Notes under the pieces: generated by a model
Databases searched by the model: none
What the model was told of the DNA's origin: nothing
The model's input: only the letters and a program-made list of their open reading frames with translations
Program-made: the position numbers and the translations under genes
Assembly: GCA_002431905.1 (NCBI GenBank)
Contig: DJER01000033.1
Coordinates: 39,513-103,512, forward strand
DNA from: Christensenella sp. UBA5893
GTDB lineage: Bacteria; Bacillota; Clostridia; Christensenellales; UBA1242
Direction: 5' to 3'
Length of the DNA: 64,000 bases
Shown: one piece after another, positions 58,916-64,000 of the stretch
How the letters are laid out: every line of letters starts with the position of its first letter
Numbering within the stretch: the stretch's first letter is position 1

Positions 58916-59760
58916 TTAAAATAGTCGCCATCAATTTCATAGTAGTCAGAGTGCTTTAATCTTGAAATTTTTTTCTTTTCCTTCTTTGGCTTATTGCTAC
59001 TATTTGGTTTTTGCATTGCGATTCTTGTTGGTTTAAACAAAAAGTAAATTATTAGTATACAAGGCAGACAAACGGCAACAATTATAACTATTTGAAGAGG
59101 TGTTGATATAGATAAAAATTTATCTTGACTTTCTGCATTTTTAGATATGTTTTCAAAGTTAGGTGTAACATATTCATATGTTTCGGTGTTTTGTGGGATA
59201 TTGTTAAGCAAGTCGCAAAGTGGTGAATATACATAACCATAGTAATCTTTGTTATCCTTAACATATTTACAATAATACCAAACATTTCCTTTATAACTTA
59301 TTGCTTCTTCGCCAAGAGCCTGCCCATAAAATTCAAGATTAGTGCACATAAAAGGGATTGTTGTAACAAGATTACTAATGCCGTTTGTTTCGTTTGGGGA
59401 AGTCCTAAGGTTTGCACCGCTTGGTGTAAAAACCCTAAAACTAATATTATTTGCATAAGGTGTTATTGGCGTTTTGTCTATGCAAGAAACTTCGCTTTTC
59501 TTAACATATCCAAAAATACCTTTATATTCAGCTTTATAGTATAAGTCATTTTCATCTCCAAGCAATTTTACAAAATAGGTTATTGGCAACATAAAAATTT
59601 GGTTTTGATTGTCATCGCTTGATGATGGTGACGAATATATGTAAATATTGGTAGATAGAACTCTGCCATAAAAATCTCCACTTGCAAACACAAATTGAGT
59701 GGGATGAACAATACAAATTGATAAAACAAAAATAAATATTGCAATAATCTTTTTCATCAT
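58912..59760 (-). CDS. Exported SH3-like domain protein with C-terminal membrane anchor
   Basis: 282 aa. Signal peptide MKKIIAIFIFVLSICIVHPT ending near FASGD, two bacterial SH3-like segments (residues about 30-95: IYIYSSPSSS, GIFGYVKKSEV; about 108-185: GANLRTSPNETNG, DYYGYVYSPLC), a membrane helix (LQIVIIVAVCLPCILIIYFL) and a basic cytoplasmic tail. SH3b repeats commonly bind cell wall. Two start ATGs are possible (59760 or 59757); no Shine-Dalgarno. Divergent from the terminase gene. Confidence 0.75.
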   Translation of the reverse strand: MMKKIIAIFIFVLSICIVHPTQFVFASGDFYGRVLSTNIYIYSSPSSSDDNQNQIFMLPITYFVKLLGDENDLYYKAEYKGIFGYVKKSEVSCIDKTPITPYANNISFRVFTPSGANLRTSPNETNGISNLVTTIPFMCTNLEFYGQALGEEAISYKGNVWYYCKYVKDNKDYYGYVYSPLCDLLNNIPQNTETYEYVTPNFENISKNAESQDKFLSISTPLQIVIIVAVCLPCILIIYFLFKPTRIAMQKPNSSNKPKKEKKKISRLKHSDYYEIDGDYFN

Positions 59761-59783
59761 AACAATTATAAATTAAATAGTAC

Positions 59784-59809
59784 AAGACAGTACAAAAGAT
59801 TACTGTCTT
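59784..59809. promoter_or_regulatory. Inverted repeat between divergent genes
   Basis: AAGACAGTA / TACTGTCTT, perfect 9-bp arms around CAAAAGAT, in the 79-bp gap between the SH3-type and terminase genes. An operator controlling both, or a weak terminator, is possible. Confidence 0.5.
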
Positions 59810-59839
59810 TTATTATACAAAAAAGGAGAATTTTAGGTT

Positions 59840-61279
59840 TTGAACAAAGAAGAAATTTTATCACAAATCTCAAAAATTGATTTGCAAATCACAAAATTAA
59901 AATGTAATGACAAATTATCAAAATATAACTCCGGCGAGAAGAAACATCAAAAACAATTATTGTTCCACAAATGCCCAAAAAGAAATCGCTGGGTGTTTGG
60001 TGGCAACAGGAGTGGAAAAACTGAATGTGGGGCAGTTGAAACTGTGTGGTTGGCTCGTGGTATTCATCCATTCAGAAAAAACAAAAAAGACATCTCATGT
60101 TGGGTCGTTTCACTTTCAACACAAGTTCAAAGAGATGTTGCTCAAGCAAAAATATTATCCTATCTTAACCCTGATTGGATTCAAGATGTTGTAATGTTAT
60201 CTGGGCGAAAAGATAGTTTGTCAAGTGGAATAATAGACTATATTTTGATAAAGAACGTGTTTGGTGGTATAAGTAAAATTGGTTTCAAAAGTTGTGACCA
60301 AGGTCGTGAGAAATTTCAAGGAACAAGTCTTGATTTTGTTTGGTTTGATGAAGAACCTCCAGAAGATATATACAAAGAGTGCAAAATGCGTGTGTTTGAC
60401 AAACAGGGTGACTTGTTTGGAACAATGACACCACTAAAGGGATTGACATGGGTATATGATGAAATTTACCTAAACAGCAAGAATGATAAAGAGGTTTGGT
60501 GCGAAGAAATGGAGTGGGCAGACAATCCATATTTGTCAAAAGACGAAATTGATGCACTAACAAGTTCAATGTCTGCCGATGAGTTAGATGCAAGAAGATA
60601 TGGCAAGTTTACAGCAAATGGGGGAATGGTGTATCCAGAGTTTGACGAAAACGTCAATGTTATTGAACCATTTAATGTGCCAAGAGAGTGGTATGACAAC
60701 ATATCAATTGACCCGGGGCTTAACAATCCACTTTCATGCCATTTTTACGCAGTTGATTATGATAATAATATTTATGTGATAGCCGAGCATTTTGAAGCCA
60801 AAAAGGGTATAGAATATCATGCAAATGCCATAAAAAGTATTTGTGAAAAATTAAATTGGCCCAAAACAAGTTCAGGGTATATTTATGCATTAATTGATAG
60901 TGCAGCAAATCAAAAAACTTTGGCAAGTGAAAAGAGTGTAACCGAATTATTTTATGATTACAAAATACAGGTAAATCCAAAAGTTAACAAAGATTTATTC
61001 ACAGGTATTCAACGTGTAAAAACATATCTAAAAGATGCACAAGGCAAGTCAAGGTTATTTATTTTTAAAACGTGTACAAACCTTATTAGAGAGCTAAAAT
61101 CATACTTTTGGGGTGATGCTGATCACCCAATAAAAAAAGACGACCACTGTCTTGACGAATTAAGATATTACATAATGTCAAGACCAGAAAATATCCGCCC
61201 AAAGTTGCAAAAAACCGATATTCAAAAAGATAAAGAAAGATTGATAAGAAAATTAAAAATGTCGGCATACAAACTGTAA
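59840..61279 (+). CDS. Phage-type terminase large subunit (orphan)
   Basis: 479 aa, TTG 59840 after AAAAGGAG. ATPase domain: Walker A FGGNRSGKTECGA near residue 55, Walker B LDFVWFDEEPPE, coupling motif GTMTPLKG. RNase H-like nuclease domain: SIDPGLNNP, ALIDSAANQ and DDHCLDELRYYI supply the acidic residues. All motors and nuclease residues look intact, so it could package or cut DNA. No small terminase, portal, protease or capsid gene is present before the next cellular gene or upstream. Either a remnant under selection or a domesticated enzyme. Confidence 0.88.
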   Translation: MNKEEILSQISKIDLQITKLKCNDKLSKYNSGEKKHQKQLLFHKCPKRNRWVFGGNRSGKTECGAVETVWLARGIHPFRKNKKDISCWVVSLSTQVQRDVAQAKILSYLNPDWIQDVVMLSGRKDSLSSGIIDYILIKNVFGGISKIGFKSCDQGREKFQGTSLDFVWFDEEPPEDIYKECKMRVFDKQGDLFGTMTPLKGLTWVYDEIYLNSKNDKEVWCEEMEWADNPYLSKDEIDALTSSMSADELDARRYGKFTANGGMVYPEFDENVNVIEPFNVPREWYDNISIDPGLNNPLSCHFYAVDYDNNIYVIAEHFEAKKGIEYHANAIKSICEKLNWPKTSSGYIYALIDSAANQKTLASEKSVTELFYDYKIQVNPKVNKDLFTGIQRVKTYLKDAQGKSRLFIFKTCTNLIRELKSYFWGDADHPIKKDDHCLDELRYYIMSRPENIRPKLQKTDIQKDKERLIRKLKMSAYKL

Positions 61280-61435
61280 TATTTATGCAAAACAATGAAT
61301 AAATATTCAAATTTAATAAAATATAAAAAAACAATAATAATATATATATTAAATAATTTAGTTAAATTATTTGTTAAAAAATATTTCGTGTGTTATATTT
61401 ATTTTGTAAATAAAATCAAAATTGGAGAAATTATT

Positions 61436-63796
61436 TTGAAAAAATATTGTTTTGTTTTTAGTTTAATATTTGTATTTGCCCTTGGGTTTGGCTTTTTGTT
61501 GCCAAAAAATAATATTGTGCTTGCACAGGATGAAACATACACAAACATCTCAAGTGTGCAAGACTTTGCAACTTTGCAAACAAATCCAAATGGGAAATAT
61601 AGGTTAACAAACGATATCAGTTTTGCAGATGTTGACAATTTTGAAGGGGTTGGCACATTCTCTGGCGAGATTGATGGAAATGGCTACACACTTTCAGATT
61701 TAACAATTTCAAGTGAAGACAAACCTTTTGCAGGAATCTTTAATCAACTAAACAATGCAACAATAAAAAATCTTCAACTAAAAAACATAACAATTTCTGC
61801 AACTCAAACTATTGAGGGGGAATACCTTAAAGCAGGGATAATTTGTGGAAATATGATTTCTTCAAGATTAGAAGAGATTTCCATAATCTATGATACAAAT
61901 GTGCAAGCATTAAACGTTGTTTCAAAATCAAGAAGTTATGTTGGTTTGCTTGCAGGTAATATGTCTGATGGTTGCGTTATAAAAAATTGTTATCTAAATG
62001 GAAATATTGCCTTTGAAAACGAAGATGAAACAAAAACAAATTATGTTGGCGGAGTCGCTGGTTACATTGAAAACTCAACAGTAAACTTTGTAGTTCAAGA
62101 CGTATCAATGCAAATGAATAATATTAAAAGCAAAAACACATTTTTGGGTGGAATTATTGGACAACTTGTAGGCAATCGTTCAAATATCCAAAGCATTGTT
62201 TCAAAGGGTGCAATTACGCTAACAGGAAGTAATGACGATATTTCTGCATATAGTTTGATTGGGCAAATATCTTTATCACTAATGCCAGATAGCAAAAAGG
62301 TTAATTACTTGTATTCAATAAGTGCACTTGACACAATTGGAAATTTGGAACAACTTAATGCAAAAACAAATAATGCTTTTGCTGTCAACAAACTTGAAAA
62401 TCAAGTTGATGCAAACAATTTTTATGTAAAGAATTATTATTTGGAAATGCAAAAGTTTGATAATCTTTTCCCTTGGGACTTTAATTCTATTTGGCAGTTA
62501 AAAACAGCAAAAAGTTTGCCAACACTTCAACATTTTGACAGTTTTACATACACAGTAAATGAAGCAAAAAGCTTTGACTATACCAACAAACCAAAAGATG
62601 TTACAAACATAATAACATTCATCACAAATGCAGGGAATACATATCGTTATGGCGAAGACATTGAAATTGGTGGATATATCAATAATGTTTCAAATATGAA
62701 CAAGTTTTTTAAAACCGTTGGAATAAGAAAAGATGGCTCACTTATTTTTGACAACAAAAAAGTTGAAGAAATAATAAGGGAAGGAAATCCTGACACTCAA
62801 ATAGATATTCAAGAAGACAAAATAGTTTACAAAAATAATGGTGTTACAGTAACCGAAACTGAAAGTGAGTTTGCAGGAAACACCGCAAAAACTTATGCAA
62901 TAAACACATCAAACATTCTTTGGAACAAATACTCATTAAACGATAATGAAGTGAATGTCTACACAATTCCAAATGGAAATTTGACAAATGTTGGAATTTA
63001 CTCATTGGCACTTGAAACAATAAACTATAGTGTTCTTGTAAAATCTGAAGATGTAAATCAAGGCACAGTAAAAAGAAATACCGCAAGCATTGAACAAAAA
63101 GAATTTACTGAAACAAATGTAGTTTATGGAAGTTCATTAAACTATGTGGCAACTCCAACAAGCGACTTTGGTTTTAATGGATGGTATCGTGATGAAGAAA
63201 AAACAAAATTGCTTGGAACACAACAACAAATCAAAGTAGACTTTAACGAAAAAGCATTTGAAGATGGTGGAATATTTAGTGGTTTAACTCTTGGCGAAGA
63301 CAACTTGATGTTGTATGCAACTTTCACAAAAAGAGTTTGTGACGTAACAATCAAGTTTGCCGTTAATGGTGAAGTTACTGATGAAATTTTGTCAACAGTC
63401 AAGTTTAATGGCTCAAATGTTCAAGCAAAAGATAATATACTCGCCGTTAAAGCAAAAATGGGCGAAACAGCAAAATTCTCTGTTACTCTTCCATCAGGTT
63501 ATGAATTTTCAAACTGGTTCCAAAGTGATGGAACAAATGATATTGGTGTAATTGGCGACACCTTGGAAATTGAATTTGAAGTTACAAACGATGATGAAAC
63601 AATGACAATCGTTGCAAACTTTAAAAAAGAAATTGAAGAAAATAACACAGATACCACATGGATCTGGGTAACTTGTGGAATTGGTGGTGGACTTTTGGTA
63701 ATCGGTCTTGTAGTCTTCTTTATCATCAAAAATAAACGTGGTGGTTTTGGTGGTAAAGGCGGAGGAAAGAACGATTACAAAAAAATGTACTATTAA
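61436..63796 (+). CDS. Large membrane-anchored surface protein with GLUG and InlB-type repeats
   Basis: 786 aa from TTG 61436, chosen because TTGGAGAAA lies 8 nt upstream and a clean signal peptide follows (KKYCFVFSLIFVFALGFGFL, cut near VLAQD). Residues about 40-330 carry GLUG-like units (GTFSGEIDGNGYTLSDLTI, GGVAGYIENSTVN). From about 590 come two InlB_B/Listeria-Bacteroides repeats (FGFNGWYRDEEKTKLLGT and a degenerate FSNWFQSDG). A helix at about 755-775 and a Gly/Lys-rich tail (RGGFGGKGGGKNDYKK) anchor it. Probably an adhesin; the cargo it binds is unknown. The stop codon lies in the first arm of element C. Confidence 0.82.
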   Translation: MKKYCFVFSLIFVFALGFGFLLPKNNIVLAQDETYTNISSVQDFATLQTNPNGKYRLTNDISFADVDNFEGVGTFSGEIDGNGYTLSDLTISSEDKPFAGIFNQLNNATIKNLQLKNITISATQTIEGEYLKAGIICGNMISSRLEEISIIYDTNVQALNVVSKSRSYVGLLAGNMSDGCVIKNCYLNGNIAFENEDETKTNYVGGVAGYIENSTVNFVVQDVSMQMNNIKSKNTFLGGIIGQLVGNRSNIQSIVSKGAITLTGSNDDISAYSLIGQISLSLMPDSKKVNYLYSISALDTIGNLEQLNAKTNNAFAVNKLENQVDANNFYVKNYYLEMQKFDNLFPWDFNSIWQLKTAKSLPTLQHFDSFTYTVNEAKSFDYTNKPKDVTNIITFITNAGNTYRYGEDIEIGGYINNVSNMNKFFKTVGIRKDGSLIFDNKKVEEIIREGNPDTQIDIQEDKIVYKNNGVTVTETESEFAGNTAKTYAINTSNILWNKYSLNDNEVNVYTIPNGNLTNVGIYSLALETINYSVLVKSEDVNQGTVKRNTASIEQKEFTETNVVYGSSLNYVATPTSDFGFNGWYRDEEKTKLLGTQQQIKVDFNEKAFEDGGIFSGLTLGEDNLMLYATFTKRVCDVTIKFAVNGEVTDEILSTVKFNGSNVQAKDNILAVKAKMGETAKFSVTLPSGYEFSNWFQSDGTNDIGVIGDTLEIEFEVTNDDETMTIVANFKKEIEENNTDTTWIWVTCGIGGGLLVIGLVVFFIIKNKRGGFGGKGGGKNDYKKMYY

Positions 63797-63920
63797 AAGC
63801 AAAAATAAGAGCATCTTCGGTGTTTACTGCATAAAAAATCCGACAGTCGTTTGCGGTCAGCAAACTCCTGCCGGATTTTATTATGCGAGCCTAGAATATG
63901 TTACTTATTTTTGCTTTTAA
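63793..63920 (+). ncRNA. Structured repeat element, copy C
   Basis: Outer arms TTAAAAGCAAAAATAAG / CTTATTTTTGCTTTTAA (63793-63809 with 63904-63920) are a perfect 17-bp match; inner GCATAAAAAATCCG / CGGATTTTATTATGC (63829-63842 with 63872-63886); apical GTTTGC-GGTC-A-GCAAAC (63849-63865). The unpaired blocks CTTCGGTGTTTACT, AGTC, CTCCTG and GAGCCTAG match copy A although all helices differ in sequence. Confidence 0.65.
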
Positions 63921-63962
63921 TTCTCAAGCAAACCAAGAGCCTTGTTGTTGTGTCTTTCTATT

Positions 63963-64000
63963 AGTAATTTCGACTGCCGACATCCTTGACGGGCAATGGA
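63963..64000. repeat. Interspersed repeat half-unit cut by the window end
   Basis: AGTAATTTCGACTGCCGACA then TCCTTGACGGGCAATGGA; the same GACGGGCAA variant as 57986-58030, continuing past base 64000. Confidence 0.65.

Noticed and set aside
57461..64000. A complete prophage or insertion sequence
   Set aside because: Only a terminase and a regulator-like gene are phage-related; no integrase, transposase, att duplication or structural gene was seen.

Overview
The window is AT-rich, densely packed DNA from a low-GC bacterium of the Bacillota (Clostridia-like). The basis is the Firmicutes-type S10-spc-alpha ribosomal cluster, strong AGGAGG ribosome binding sites, a zinc-type S14, the sporulation-associated genes yqfC, yqfD and yqzL around ybeY-era-recO, and a pyruvate phosphate dikinase. 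TGA is read as a stop. Long BspA-like leucine-rich surface proteins and GLUG/InlB-type surface proteins suggest a host-associated, probably gut, uncultured lineage; that habitat is inference.

Layout. 1-1623: the 3' part of groEL, then engB. 1715-17690: one long ribosomal super-operon (rpsJ to rplQ, with secY, adk, map, a KOW protein, infA, rpmJ and rpoA), preceded by a promoter and a ~215-nt structured leader and closed by a strong terminator. 17688-24641: a divergent pair, a small Xre repressor and a 2194-aa leucine-rich repeat protein with a SipW-type signal peptide, with duplicated operators between them. 24652-30514: a DUF1540 protein, rplI, walJ, an HtrA-like lipoprotein, two CPBP membrane proteases, rlmH and tadA. 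30538-35943: two archaeal/SipW-type signal peptidases, a small TasA/camelysin-like protein, a putative attenuator and a second leucine-rich protein. 35957-43890: maf, dnaX-ybaB-recR, typA and dnaB. 43996-50971: a flippase, dusB, pgk, an OGG-type glycosylase, and nfeD-floA with a charged membrane protein. 51018-57460: yqfC-yqfD-ybeY-era-yqzL-recO and ppdK. 57461-64000: an accessory segment with structured RNA-like elements, short interspersed repeats, a LexA-type box, an ArpU/RinA-like regulator, an SH3-type membrane protein, an orphan phage terminase large subunit and a GLUG surface protein.

How it fits together. The most distinctive system is the set of three proteins sharing one SipW-type N-terminus, two dedicated S26B signal peptidases, and an Xre regulator with tandem operators. 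It resembles the SinR/tapA-sipW-tasA matrix module of Bacillus but uses giant leucine-rich proteins as cargo. Other notable points: dnaX has an A10 slippery tract followed by an open -1 frame encoding the tau tail; three genes have promoters that place the transcription start on the start codon (leaderless); a covarying hairpin element recurs in the last 7 kb; and the yqfC start codon lies in a 12-bp stem.
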